Positions 8,399 through 16,529 of a stretch of 64,000 nucleotides of DNA are shown in pieces; position 1 is the first letter of the stretch; each line of letters opens with the position of its first letter. Source of the stretch: DATARH01 sp963778385. Its GTDB lineage: Bacteria > Pseudomonadota > Alphaproteobacteria > ATCC43930 > CGMCC-115725. The position numbers and the translations under genes are program-made. The notes below the pieces were generated by a model. It was given only the letters and a program-made list of their open reading frames with translations. It did no database searches and was not told the origin of the DNA. The DNA is taken from positions 17,244 through 81,243 of the forward strand of contig CAVZUA010000052.1 of assembly GCA_963778385.1 (NCBI GenBank), in the 5' to 3' direction.

Positions 8399-8857
8399 AT
8401 GACAGCTAAAGGTTTTGTCGTACCGCCGGGCGGCGGCAAGCATCACGCCTCGCCGACCCCCGGCCGCTTCTTCGACCTGAAGCTGCTGAGCGGCGAAACC
8501 GACAGCAGCATCATGCTGTTCGAGGAGACGCTGCCCGCCGGCACCACCAGCCTTCACCACCTGCACTATGACAGCGACGAGGTTGCCTGGGTGCTTGAGG
8601 GTGAACTCGCCTTCAAGATCGGCGATGAGATCACCTCCGGCGGTCCCGGTACCTGCGCCTTCATGCCGCGCAACGTCCCGCACGCCTGGAAGAACACCGG
8701 CAGCGCGCCCGCCCGGGTCCTTTTCCTCTACACCCCGGCCGGCGCCGGCGGGTGGATCGAGGCCATGGCCGATGGCGGCACGCCGAAGGACGCCGCCGAG
8801 CGCGCCGCATTCTGCGAGCGCTACCGCTGGGAAATCCTCGGCCCCAATCCGCTGTAG
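8399..8857 (+). CDS. Cupin-domain protein
   Basis: 152 residues, single cupin. Motif 1 is TTSLHHLHYDSDEVAWVLEG (two His and Glu) and motif 2 PGTCAFMPRNVPHAWKNTG (His). This is the pattern of the quercetinase/cupin_2-type small cupins that are often encoded beside dioxygenases. ATG 8399 is preferred because GGAGG ends 8 nt upstream; ATG 8393 is only 2 nt from it. The function is not specified by the sequence. Confidence 0.85.
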   Translation: MTAKGFVVPPGGGKHHASPTPGRFFDLKLLSGETDSSIMLFEETLPAGTTSLHHLHYDSDEVAWVLEGELAFKIGDEITSGGPGTCAFMPRNVPHAWKNTGSAPARVLFLYTPAGAGGWIEAMADGGTPKDAAERAAFCERYRWEILGPNPL

Positions 8858-8914
8858 TTGCGAGCGGCCGGCGACGTCATGCCGGCCAAGGTCGCAAAAA
8901 AAGAGGGCGAGGCC

Positions 8915-10504
8915 GTGCGGAATTTTGTGGCGCGATGGGCGCCGATCGGGTTCGCCGCGATGCTTTCGGCCGCGCCGGCGTCGGCGGCGCAGAAGGGCGG
9001 GGTGCTGCGGCTTTTCCAGTACGACAGCCCGGCGAGCATGTCGATCCACGAAGAGGCGCTGAATTCGGCCCAGAACCCGATGATGGCCGTCTTCAACAAC
9101 CTCGTCGTCTACGAGCAGGATGAGCCGCAAAACCGGCTGGACACGATCGTCCCGGAGCTGGCCACCGGCTGGTCGTGGAACGCCGATATGACCGCGCTCA
9201 CCTTCCAGCTCCGGCCCGGCGTGAGTTGGCACGACGGCGTGCCCTTTACCGCCGCCGATGTCAAATGCACTTGGGACCTGCTGCTCGGCAATGCCGCCGA
9301 CAGGCTGCGCGCCAACCCGCGCAAGGCCTGGTACCGCAATCTGGAGTCGGTCAGCACCGACGGCGACAGCGCGACCTTCCACCTGAAACGGCCGCAGCCC
9401 GCCTTTATCGCCTTGCTCGCCTCCGGCTATTCGCCCGTCTACCCCTGCCACGTCACGCCGCAGAGCATGCGCCAGCATCCGATCGGCACCGGGCCGTTTA
9501 AGTTCGTCGCCTACCAGCCGAACGAATTCATCAAGCTCGCGCGCAACGACCGGTACTGGCGCGAGGGGCGGCCTTACCTCGACGGCATCGAGTGGACCAT
9601 CATCCCCAACCGCTCGACGGCCATGCTGGCGTTCATCGCCGGCCAGTTCGACATGACGTTTCCGTTCGGGCTGACCGTGCCGCTGATGAAAAACCTCCAG
9701 GCCGAGGCACCGGGAGCAGTCTGTGAGGTCGAGCCCGCCGACCAAAGCACCAACCTGATCGTCAACCGCGACGCCCCGCCCTTTGACAACCCGGACATCC
9801 GCCGGGCGATGGCGCTGACGCTCGACCGCAAGAGCTTTATCGAGATCCTCGCCGACGGGCAGGGCGACATCGGCGGCGCGATGCAGCCGGCGCCGCAAGG
9901 CGTCTGGGGGATGCCGGCGGAGATGCTGAGCACATTGCCCGGCTACGATCCGAATGTCGGCAAGAACCGCATCGCGGCCCGCAAGCTCATGGAGGCCGCC
10001 GGCTACGGCCCCAACAACCGGCTCGCGGTCAAGGTGTCGGTGCGCAACACGCCGCCGTTTCGCGACCCCGCCGTAATCCTCATCGACCAACTGCGGGAAA
10101 TCTATATCGACGGAGAACTGGACGTGGTCGAAACCGCCAACTGGTTTCCCAAGGTCTACCGCAAGGACTACAAGCTCGGGCTCAACCTGACGGGGGTCGG
10201 CGTCGACGACCCGGACGCGCAATTCTACGAGAATTACGTCTGCGGCTCCGACCGCAACTACACCGGCTACTGCAATCCCGACATCGACAAGCTGTTCGAT
10301 CAGCAATCAGAAGAACGAGACCAGAACAAGCGCCGCCGTCTTGTCTGGGATATCGACCGCAAACTGCAGGAGGACAACGCCCGCCCGATCCTCTACCACA
10401 ACCGCTTCGCGACCTGCCGCCAGCCGCAGGTCAAGGGGCTGACCATCATGGTCAACAGCCTGTTCAACGGCTGGCGCATGGAGGATGTCTGGCTCGACCG
10501 CTGA
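8915..10504 (+). CDS. ABC transporter substrate-binding protein, family 5 (peptide/nickel/oligosaccharide type)
   Basis: About 529 residues from GTG 8915. The GTG is preferred because AGAGGG lies about 8 nt upstream and it gives a compact signal peptide, VRNFVARWAPIGFAAMLSAA ending PASAAQ. ATG 8879 is an in-frame alternative. SBP_bac_5 fold: LATGWSWNADMTALTFQLRPG, GTGPFKFVAYQPNEFIKLAR and the C-terminal YCNPDIDKLFDQ segments match DppA/OppA-type binders. It acts in the periplasm. No permease or ATPase gene is adjacent, so it must borrow a transporter encoded elsewhere or serve the neighbouring thiolase/cupin cluster. Confidence 0.88.
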   Translation: MRNFVARWAPIGFAAMLSAAPASAAQKGGVLRLFQYDSPASMSIHEEALNSAQNPMMAVFNNLVVYEQDEPQNRLDTIVPELATGWSWNADMTALTFQLRPGVSWHDGVPFTAADVKCTWDLLLGNAADRLRANPRKAWYRNLESVSTDGDSATFHLKRPQPAFIALLASGYSPVYPCHVTPQSMRQHPIGTGPFKFVAYQPNEFIKLARNDRYWREGRPYLDGIEWTIIPNRSTAMLAFIAGQFDMTFPFGLTVPLMKNLQAEAPGAVCEVEPADQSTNLIVNRDAPPFDNPDIRRAMALTLDRKSFIEILADGQGDIGGAMQPAPQGVWGMPAEMLSTLPGYDPNVGKNRIAARKLMEAAGYGPNNRLAVKVSVRNTPPFRDPAVILIDQLREIYIDGELDVVETANWFPKVYRKDYKLGLNLTGVGVDDPDAQFYENYVCGSDRNYTGYCNPDIDKLFDQQSEERDQNKRRRLVWDIDRKLQEDNARPILYHNRFATCRQPQVKGLTIMVNSLFNGWRMEDVWLDR

Positions 10505-10669
10505 TCGTATGCCGTGCCCCTGATCCACCCACGCCGCAAGTCGCTCACCGTCGAGACGACGGCTTTTAATCCCCTTCCTCAAAAAACTTCTTTACCTACT
10601 GGTCCCCACCTTGTTCGCGGTTCGGTTGACGGATAAAGTTGCCACAGAAGCGCCCCATACGGTGCCCCA

Positions 10670-11143
10670 ATGCATCGACGAAGCCGCCTCATTAGGTGTC
10701 TTATCGCCTCGCTCTTCTGCTGCAGCTTGGTTAGCGGCGGCGTGGTGGTTGCCCGCGTCGTGGCGACGCTTATGCCTCTCTCCGAGAGAGACGTTCCTTT
10801 TCGGCCAGTAAAATCCGTGCCCATTCAATCGATCGAGTTCTTTAGACGAGCCGACCCGGCAAAATGCCCCGAAGAAAGGGACCCTGTTGGATATGGCTGG
10901 ACGGAGGCAACGCGAAAAAACCCTGATTTCAATGTCGTCCTGGGTTGTTTTAAGAAGGCGAAAGAACGTGCGCAATGTGGCGCAGATTGGAGTGCAGGCG
11001 TAATTGTGTATTATCGCTTGGCGGAAACCCTTGATGAAAAACAAGAAGGTCAGATTCTCATGCAGAAGGAGCTCGTTTCAGCGGAATCGATTTGTAAAAG
11101 GACGATCGATTATTATCGCGGTCGAATGGATCAAAAATCATAA
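10670..11143 (+). CDS. Unrecognised protein with N-terminal membrane or signal segment
   Basis: 157 residues, no family recognised. A positively charged start (MHRRSRLIR) is followed by a hydrophobic stretch to about residue 35, so it is probably a signal anchor or signal peptide. The rest is soluble, with four cysteines spaced in short motifs (KCPEE, GCFKKAKERAQCGADW, SICKR) that could form disulfides outside the cytoplasm. Base composition is clearly more A+T-rich than the surrounding genes. Together with the following membrane protein it forms a small island with no visible mobility gene. Confidence 0.6.
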   Translation: MHRRSRLIRCLIASLFCCSLVSGGVVVARVVATLMPLSERDVPFRPVKSVPIQSIEFFRRADPAKCPEERDPVGYGWTEATRKNPDFNVVLGCFKKAKERAQCGADWSAGVIVYYRLAETLDEKQEGQILMQKELVSAESICKRTIDYYRGRMDQKS

Positions 11144-11182
11144 ATAATATAATTTTTTCAAATTACAGACCGATAACAGTTA

Positions 11183-11698
11183 ATGCTTTCACATCTTGCC
11201 TCTTTTCCTATGGTAAACAGTATTATATTTGCGGCATTTGTCACATGTCTGTGTTGGATTGCATTCATTACTAATCATTTGAATCTACGTCCAAAAATAC
11301 AAACCGCCGTCATCGTTCTATGCGTTGTCGTAGGAGTTTTGGGCACGCTCTTTTCAGTGTCGCAATTTTTCGATTTTCCACGCCAAATCCCGAACGCAAA
11401 CGACGTTGCGCAACTCATCTCTTCCGGACCACACTCTCTAGTGTGGGGATTAGTAATAGCCGTCTTATTATATAGATTTAGAGGAATACGCCCCGTACTG
11501 TATGGAATTTTGGAAATATTGGCGGGCCTGCTTTCGATGTTTGTGGCTATAACAAATATAAATGGGGATTCTTTGGCAACCTTTGTAACGTTTGTAGGAG
11601 GAATGTACGTCATAATCCGAGGATTAGACAATATAGATAGAGGGTTGCAAAGTCGTTATTTCAGAGAATATTGGGGCATATTATTCCCAAAACGTTAA
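11183..11698 (+). CDS. Unrecognised polytopic membrane protein
   Basis: 171 residues, no family recognised. About four hydrophobic helices: roughly residues 8-30, 38-62, 85-103 and 108-150. A short charged tail follows, with DNIDRGLQSRYFREYW. Codons are A/T-rich (many ATA, TTA, AAT) in strong contrast to the rest of the window. The gap to the previous gene is 39 nt, so the two may be co-transcribed. ATG 11183 has no strong ribosome site; ATG 11210 (MVNSI) is possible. The flanking 11699-11759 is A+T-rich without a clear hairpin. Confidence 0.6.
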   Translation: MLSHLASFPMVNSIIFAAFVTCLCWIAFITNHLNLRPKIQTAVIVLCVVVGVLGTLFSVSQFFDFPRQIPNANDVAQLISSGPHSLVWGLVIAVLLYRFRGIRPVLYGILEILAGLLSMFVAITNINGDSLATFVTFVGGMYVIIRGLDNIDRGLQSRYFREYWGILFPKR

Positions 11699-11759
11699 AT
11701 TATTATTAGAAAAACAATTATGCACATTATTTTTAATAAATACTTTCATTTTTGAGATC

Positions 11760-12443
11760 TTAATCCCGCCACACCTCGCCCCAACGGTCCGCATACGCCA
11801 CATCGCGCACCGGCTTGCGGGTGAGGGGGCCGAAATTCTGCAGAGGCCAGCCGATCGGCATCAGCGCGAAGGTGGCGACCTCGGCCGGGATGCCGAGCAG
11901 CGTCTTGAGATCGTCCTCGCAGCGCAGATGGTTGGTGGTCAGCACCGTGCCGAGCCCGAGCGCGCGGCAGGCGAGGAGGATGTTCTGCACCGCCGGGTAG
12001 ATGCTGGCGCCGCGGATGCGGTCGGCATAAGCGAGTTCGGCGTCGTAATCGATCTCCGGCGGCAGCGCCTCGCGCGCCGGCTGCGCCCGCTGCTTCGCGC
12101 ACACCACGAGGATCACCGGCACCTCGGCGAGGTGATCCCATAGCCAGCCGCCGCCCTGCATCATGCGCCGGTACTGCGCCTCGCTGAGATGCGCCGGACG
12201 TCCACGCGCCGCGTAGACCTTGACCGCAATGTCCGACCCCTTGCGGTAGACCGCCCCGACCTGCCGGCGCAGCTCGGGGTCGCGCACGACGAGAAATACC
12301 CAGTCCTGCGCGTTGCCGCCCGACGGCGCCTGCGTCGCCGCCTCCAGTACCCGCGTGATCAATTCGCCGGACACCGGGTCGGCGCTTAGACGGCGGATCG
12401 ATCGCGCCGAATACATCGCCTCGAACAGCGTGATGTCGGTCAT
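11760..12443 (-). CDS. Nitroreductase family protein
   Basis: 227 residues, FMN-dependent nitroreductase fold. The FMN-binding N-terminal SARSIRRLSADPV and QAPSGGNAQDWVFLVV segments are present, followed by the dimer helix and a C-terminal GLGTVLTTNHLRCEDDLKTL segment. Members reduce nitro groups, quinones or flavins with NAD(P)H. It follows the degenerate ferredoxin-like gene by about 5 nt on the same strand, which suggests the two were once co-transcribed. Confidence 0.9.
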   Translation of the reverse strand: MTDITLFEAMYSARSIRRLSADPVSGELITRVLEAATQAPSGGNAQDWVFLVVRDPELRRQVGAVYRKGSDIAVKVYAARGRPAHLSEAQYRRMMQGGGWLWDHLAEVPVILVVCAKQRAQPAREALPPEIDYDAELAYADRIRGASIYPAVQNILLACRALGLGTVLTTNHLRCEDDLKTLLGIPAEVATFALMPIGWPLQNFGPLTRKPVRDVAYADRWGEVWRD

Positions 12444-12448
12444 GCGGG

Positions 12449-12787
12449 CTATTCCCCTACGGCAGTCGCGACCTCGCTCGTCGGTGTTGACGCGGGCGCC
12501 GCCGAGGCCCCGGCCAACCGTTCGAGCTCAATGAGGATATCCTCCTCCGTCGTTCCTTTCGGCACCACGAAAACTCTTCCCGGATGGCTGGCATCGATCG
12601 TCGTCACCGCCTTTTTGGGGCAAACGTCCGGGCAACGCGTCTCGATAATCCGGACGGAGCGTCCGTAACCCTGCTCCTTCAGCTCGGCACGCAGCGCGGT
12701 GCGCAAGCTGTCTCGTCCGCTTGAGCCGAAGCCGCCATTCAGTTTGCGGGAGGGCGCTTAGGTGTGCGCCGAAGCGTCGAATGTCAT
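12449..12787 (-). pseudogene. Degenerate thioredoxin-like [2Fe-2S] ferredoxin
   Basis: The readable part encodes GGFGSSGRDSLRTALRAELK, then RSVRIIETRCPDVCPKKAV and HPGRVFVVPKGTTEED. This fits the small (2Fe-2S) ferredoxin-domain proteins of alphaproteobacteria that end in a CxxxCPK motif. The same frame starts at an ATG at 12787 (MTFDASAHT) but meets TAA at 12758-12760. The expected first cysteine pair (CxKC before the KLNGGFG segment) is missing; APSRKLNGGFG is read instead. The only in-frame start after the stop is TTG 12706, which drops the N-terminal strand. It is therefore probably decaying. An assembly error could produce the stop but not easily the loss of both Cys codons. Confidence 0.6.
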
Positions 12788-12844
12788 CGCCTCGACAGGC
12801 CGAGCCACCGAATTTGTCTCCTGAGGGAAGGACCGCCGCCGTCA

Positions 12845-13180
12845 TTGCGTCCTTCGAGACGCCCGCTTGCGGGCTCCTCAGGATGACGTCGGTATATACA
12901 CTGAGGCTACGTCATCCTGAGAGCCTGACTTAAAATTGTTCTCGTCATTCCGGGGCGGCCCACCGGGCCGAACCCGGAACCCATGAACACGGCCTTGTCC
13001 GTCGTCGCTGCAACGCCGAGACACGTTTTTCGAGGCCTGTGTTCATGGGTTCCGGGTTCATCGCTACGCGATGCCCCGGAATGACGCCGGAAAATGGGCG
13101 CCGGGAAAGGGTCCTCTACGGCATTTCGGGTCAGGCTCACAGGAGCGAGCGGAGCCCGCGTCTCGAAGGACGCAGGATAT
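12845..13180. repeat. Palindromic repeat family D interrupted by a family A element
   Basis: The left arm GCGTCCTTCGAGACGC...GCTCCTCAGGATGACG lies at about 12845-12890. The matching right arm is split: ACGTCATCCTGA ends at 12920 and GAGCGAGCGGAGCCCGCGTC with TCGAAGGACGC continues from about 13142. The 218 bp between is a family A element. Intact family D copies are at 40905-41013 and 49085-49194. This explains most of the 534-bp gene-free stretch 12788-13321; the remainder (13181-13321) holds only a short 20-mer repeat. Confidence 0.65.
12921..13138. repeat. Family A palindrome bounded by 9-bp terminal inverted repeats
   Basis: Contains a full family A element (12943-13086, GTCATTCCGGGG ... 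CCCCGGAATGAC). The outer boundaries are GAGCCTGAC at 12921-12929 and its exact reverse complement GTCAGGCTC at 13130-13138. It splits a family D palindrome. No clean target-site duplication is visible. It has the look of a miniature mobile unit. Confidence 0.5.
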
Positions 13181-13278
13181 CGCAGCTTTCGCCGGAAGGC
13201 GGCGCAACAACGACGCTAAAATCGCCAAAATCAGGGCGTATGGCATGCGTCGTCGAAGCGATGGTGGAAACCGGCAGT

Positions 13279-13315
13279 GGCTGTAAATTTCCTGCAGATA
13301 TCAGCGAAAACAGCC
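13279..13315. repeat. Short 20-mer repeat shared with 56198-56217
   Basis: GGCTGTAAATTTCCTGCAGA here and GGCTGTAAATCTCCTGCAGA at 56198-56217 match at 19 of 20 positions. Both are followed within a few bases by AAAACAGCC. One copy lies downstream of pgk and the other just upstream of tatD. Its role is unknown. Confidence 0.5.
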
Positions 13316-13321
13316 AGCCGC

Positions 13322-14518
13322 TTATCCCACCGCCAGCGCCGCCACCCCCGGCAGTTCCTTGCCTTCGAGCCATTCGAGAAAGGCACCGCCCGCGGTCGAG
13401 ACATAGGTGAGCTTGTCCTCGACCCCCGCCGCCGCCAGCGCCGCGACCGTGTCGCCGCCGCCGGCGACGCTCAGCAGCTTCCCCGACGCGGTCAGCTCGG
13501 CGACGGTCTTTGCCAGCGCCACCGTGGCGCGGTCGAACGGCTTGACCTCGAACGCGCCGACCGGCCCGTTCCACACCAGCGTCTTGCACTCGCCGAGCGC
13601 GGCCGAGATCTGTGCGACGCTGTCCGGCCCGATATCGAGCATCATTGCGTCCGACGGCACCGCGTTGACCCCGACGGTGCGGGTCATCACCCCGGCTTCG
13701 AGCTTGCCAGCGGTCACCGCGTCGTCCGGCAGGATGATCGTGCAGCCGGATTTTTCCGCGGCAGCCAGGATCTCCCGCGCCGTGTCGGCCATCTCCTTTT
13801 CGCACAGCGAGCGGCCGACGCCGCGGCCTTGGGCGAAGAGGAAGGTATTCGCCATCGCCCCGCCGATCGCCAGCCGGTCGACCTTGGAGATGATGAATTT
13901 CAAGAGGTCGAGCTTGGTCGAGACCTTGGAGCCGCCGACCAGCGCCATGACCGGCTTTTGCGGGTGTTCGAGCGCCGCGCCGAGTGCCTCCAATTCGGCC
14001 TGCATCAGCTTACCGGCCGCGTTCGGCAGCAGATGCGCCAGCGCCTCGATCGAGGCATGCGCGCGATGCGCCGCGGAAAACGCGTCGTCGACATACACAT
14101 CGCCGAGCTCCGCGAGTTGCTTGGCGAAGGCCGGATCGTTCTTCTCCTCTTCCGGGTGGAACCGCAGGTTTTCCAGCAGCGCCACTTCGCCGGGCTGCAG
14201 CGCATCGACCACCTTCTTCGCCTCCGGCCCGACGCAATCGGTCGCGAAATGGACCGTCTTGCCGCCGATCGCCTGGCTCAGCGGTCCGACCAGCGGTTTC
14301 AACGATTGCGATGGGTCGACGCCCTTCGGACGGCCGAAATGCGACAGCACGATGGTCTTGGCACCCTTGGCGATCAGCGCCTCGATGGTCGGTGCCAGGC
14401 GTTCGATGCGCGTCGCGTCGGTGACCTTGCCGTCCTTGACCGGCACATTGAGGTCGGCGCGCAGCAGCACGCGTTTGCCGGCGACGGCGAGATCATCGAT
14501 CGTGTGGAACCGTGGCAT
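13322..14518 (-). CDS. pgk: Phosphoglycerate kinase
   Basis: 398 residues, the normal length for bacterial PGK. It catalyses 1,3-bisphosphoglycerate + ADP to 3-phosphoglycerate + ATP in glycolysis and gluconeogenesis. The N-terminal substrate site RVLLRADLNVPV, the SHFGRPKG loop, the NLRFHPEEEKND segment, ALVGGSKVSTK and the C-terminal nucleotide loop AGGGDTVAAL are all visible. ATG 14518 gives MPRFHTIDDLAVAGKRVLLR, the family N terminus. It stands alone here; gap and fba are not adjacent, unlike the common gap-pgk arrangement. Confidence 0.97.
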   Translation of the reverse strand: MPRFHTIDDLAVAGKRVLLRADLNVPVKDGKVTDATRIERLAPTIEALIAKGAKTIVLSHFGRPKGVDPSQSLKPLVGPLSQAIGGKTVHFATDCVGPEAKKVVDALQPGEVALLENLRFHPEEEKNDPAFAKQLAELGDVYVDDAFSAAHRAHASIEALAHLLPNAAGKLMQAELEALGAALEHPQKPVMALVGGSKVSTKLDLLKFIISKVDRLAIGGAMANTFLFAQGRGVGRSLCEKEMADTAREILAAAEKSGCTIILPDDAVTAGKLEAGVMTRTVGVNAVPSDAMMLDIGPDSVAQISAALGECKTLVWNGPVGAFEVKPFDRATVALAKTVAELTASGKLLSVAGGGDTVAALAAAGVEDKLTYVSTAGGAFLEWLEGKELPGVAALAVG

Positions 14519-14615
14519 GGCTTTCTGGCCTCCTGGGGAAATTCGTCGCGGCCGATTAAAGCGAAGCCGCACGGGACTTTGCAAACCCGGCGGCGCGACC
14601 TAATTGCTGGGCATC

Positions 14616-15659
14616 ATGCCGACCGCGCTCGACAAACTTGTCTACGACGCCACGCAAGCAGCGCGCGTGTCGTGGTTTTTCGGCCAGAAGCTGCTGGCGG
14701 CGCGTTTCTCGAAACCGCTGCCGCTGCCCGAACACCTCAAGGACCGGCCGATGCCGGACCGGCGCCGCATCCTCGCCGATCTGCGCAAGCTGTTGGAGCA
14801 GGACTGGCGCAACATCGCCGCCGGAGTTTACGCGGCGCCCGAGGAATGGCGCGGCAACCCGCTGGCCGGACTGCGCGAGGCCAACGATTTCTTCGCCGAT
14901 CTCGGTGCCGTCGAAGCGCGCCGCCACGGCGATCCGGGCGACAGCCTGCTGCAGCACCCCGACGCCGCGCGCTACCCGGCCTATTACCGCCGCCACTTCC
15001 ATTTCCAGAGCGACGGCTACCTGAGCGCCGCCTCGGCCGAGCGTTACGACCATCAGGTCGAGGTGCTGTTTGGCGGCGGCGCGGCGGCGATGCGCCGGCA
15101 GGCGCTGGTGCCGCTACGCCACGCACTGTTGGAGATACCCGGCGGCGCGCGCTCGGCGCGGCTGCTGGATGTCGCCTGCGGCACCGGCGCCTTCCTCGCC
15201 GATGTCAAGCGCAACCATCCGCGCCTCGCGGTCACCGGGATCGACCTCTCGCCGCCCTACCTCGATGTGGCGCGTCGGCGGCTCGGCGCGTGGTCGCGCG
15301 CAACGCTTGTCGAGGCCAATGCCGAACGCCTGCCGCTCGCCGAATCGAGCGTCGATATCGTGACCTGCATCTATCTGTTTCATGAGCTGCCGCGCCGCGC
15401 GCGGCGTGCCGCCGCCGCCGAATTCGCCCGCGTGCTCAAACCCGGCGGCCGGCTGATTCTGGTCAATTCGCTGCAGACCGGCGACGAGCCCGATTACGAC
15501 GCGATGCTCGACTGGTTCCCGCTGGCGTTTCATGAACCCTACTACGCCAGTTACTTGCGGGAGGATTTGGCCCGCCTGGTCGGCCCGGCTTTCCAAAAAC
15601 TTGACGAAACGCCCGCCTATCTATCAAAGGTGCAGAGCTACCGGCGTGTCGTTTTTTAA
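14616..15659 (+). CDS. Class I SAM-dependent methyltransferase
   Basis: 347 residues, divergent from pgk. The N-terminal 165 residues are an unassigned helical domain. The C-terminal Rossmann domain has motif I LLDVACGTGAFLADV, an acidic VTGIDLSPPYL motif II, VEANAERLPLAESSVDIVTC and the post-motif FARVLKPGGRLILVN. It probably methylates a small molecule, as in the Methyltransf_11 group. ATG 14616 is chosen over an upstream TTG at 14604. The substrate is unknown. Confidence 0.85.
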   Translation: MPTALDKLVYDATQAARVSWFFGQKLLAARFSKPLPLPEHLKDRPMPDRRRILADLRKLLEQDWRNIAAGVYAAPEEWRGNPLAGLREANDFFADLGAVEARRHGDPGDSLLQHPDAARYPAYYRRHFHFQSDGYLSAASAERYDHQVEVLFGGGAAAMRRQALVPLRHALLEIPGGARSARLLDVACGTGAFLADVKRNHPRLAVTGIDLSPPYLDVARRRLGAWSRATLVEANAERLPLAESSVDIVTCIYLFHELPRRARRAAAAEFARVLKPGGRLILVNSLQTGDEPDYDAMLDWFPLAFHEPYYASYLREDLARLVGPAFQKLDETPAYLSKVQSYRRVVF

Positions 15660-15752
15660 CACCATATCTAGTTCCCTATTGGCCGCGACCCACAAGGGTG
15701 CTACTGTATGTTGTGGGGCAAACAGCCCGTCCTACAGCATACGGTGGGGGAT

Positions 15753-16103
15753 ATGATCGACTTAGGCACCTGGACGCCCGAGCGCATCGAACAACTGACC
15801 CTTCTTTGGGACGAAGGCGTCACGACCGCAGAGATCGGCCGGCGGATCGGCGTCACCAAGAACGCGGTGATCGGCAAGGTCCATCGCCTCGGCCTGGTGC
15901 CACGGGTCATCACCCAGAAGCCGGCGCCGCGGCGCAACGTCTTCGAATTCACCGGCCCCGTTTGCATGTGGCCGCACGGTCATCCCGGTGACGACGACTT
16001 CCATTTCTGCGGCGGCCGGCCGATGCCCGGCAAGCCGTATTGCGAGGGCCACTCGGCCTTGGCCTACATCAAGCCGAAAGAGCCGAAGGCCAACGCCGCC
16101 TAA
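15753..16103 (+). CDS. GcrA family cell-cycle regulator
   Basis: 116 residues. The N-terminal helix-turn-helix carries WTPERIEQLTLLWDEGVTTA and GVTKNAVIGKVHRLGL, the signature of GcrA. That protein binds sigma70-RNA polymerase and CcrM-methylated GANTC promoters in Alphaproteobacteria. The C-terminal zinc-like end CMWPHG...FHFCG...YCEGHSALAY is also typical. It is shorter than Caulobacter GcrA (about 170 residues), because the linker between the two parts is nearly absent, so it may be the minimal form or a paralogue. GGGGG just upstream of ATG 15753 supports this start. Confidence 0.9.
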   Translation: MIDLGTWTPERIEQLTLLWDEGVTTAEIGRRIGVTKNAVIGKVHRLGLVPRVITQKPAPRRNVFEFTGPVCMWPHGHPGDDDFHFCGGRPMPGKPYCEGHSALAYIKPKEPKANAA

Positions 16104-16441
16104 AGCACCTTCAGCACCGCCTCGGGCGGCCGGCCCAACGCGGCCTTGCCGCCCGAGACGACGATCGGCCGCTCGACGATGATCGCCTGCCTGGCCATCG
16201 CCGCGATCAGCTGATCCTCGGACAGCGCCGCCGGCTCCACCCCGGCGGCCGCAGCCTCCTTCTTGCGGACGATTGCCTTCGCCGGCAGGCCAAGCTGCCT
16301 GAGCAGCGTCTTGAGCTGCGCCGCGGTATAGGGCGTCTTCAGATACTCCACGATTTCCGGCTCGACCCCCTTGTCGCGCAGTAGCGCCAGGGTTTTCCGC
16401 GAGGTGTTGCAGCGCGGGTTGTGGTAGATGGTGACCGGCAT
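16100..16441 (-). CDS. arsC: ArsC-family arsenate reductase (glutaredoxin type)
   Basis: 113 residues. The N-terminal catalytic loop HNPRCNTSRKTLALL carries the nucleophilic Cys, and the C-terminal part has the conserved Arg in ERPIVVSGGKAALGRPPE. It reduces arsenate to arsenite with glutathione/glutaredoxin; related Spx/YffB proteins share the fold, but the CxTSR loop favours arsenate reductase. It is convergent with gcrA, the two stop codons overlapping by 4 nt. No arsenite pump or ArsR regulator is nearby. Confidence 0.82.
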   Translation of the reverse strand: MPVTIYHNPRCNTSRKTLALLRDKGVEPEIVEYLKTPYTAAQLKTLLRQLGLPAKAIVRKKEAAAAGVEPAALSEDQLIAAMARQAIIVERPIVVSGGKAALGRPPEAVLKVL

Positions 16442-16529
16442 CGAAGCGCTCCCGGCGAGTTGATTGTCGCGCCCATTGTCCCCGCCTAGAGTGGCTTCGC
16501 AAGCCGCTATCGCGAAGGGCAGGGGCCGC

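Noticed and set aside
12921..13138. Insertion sequence with transposase
   Set aside because: Only 218 bp and no coding frame; at most a non-autonomous element.
13277..15385. 702-codon plus-strand frame over pgk and the methyltransferase
   Set aside because: Antisense of pgk followed by an out-of-frame reading of the methyltransferase; composition typical of a shadow frame.
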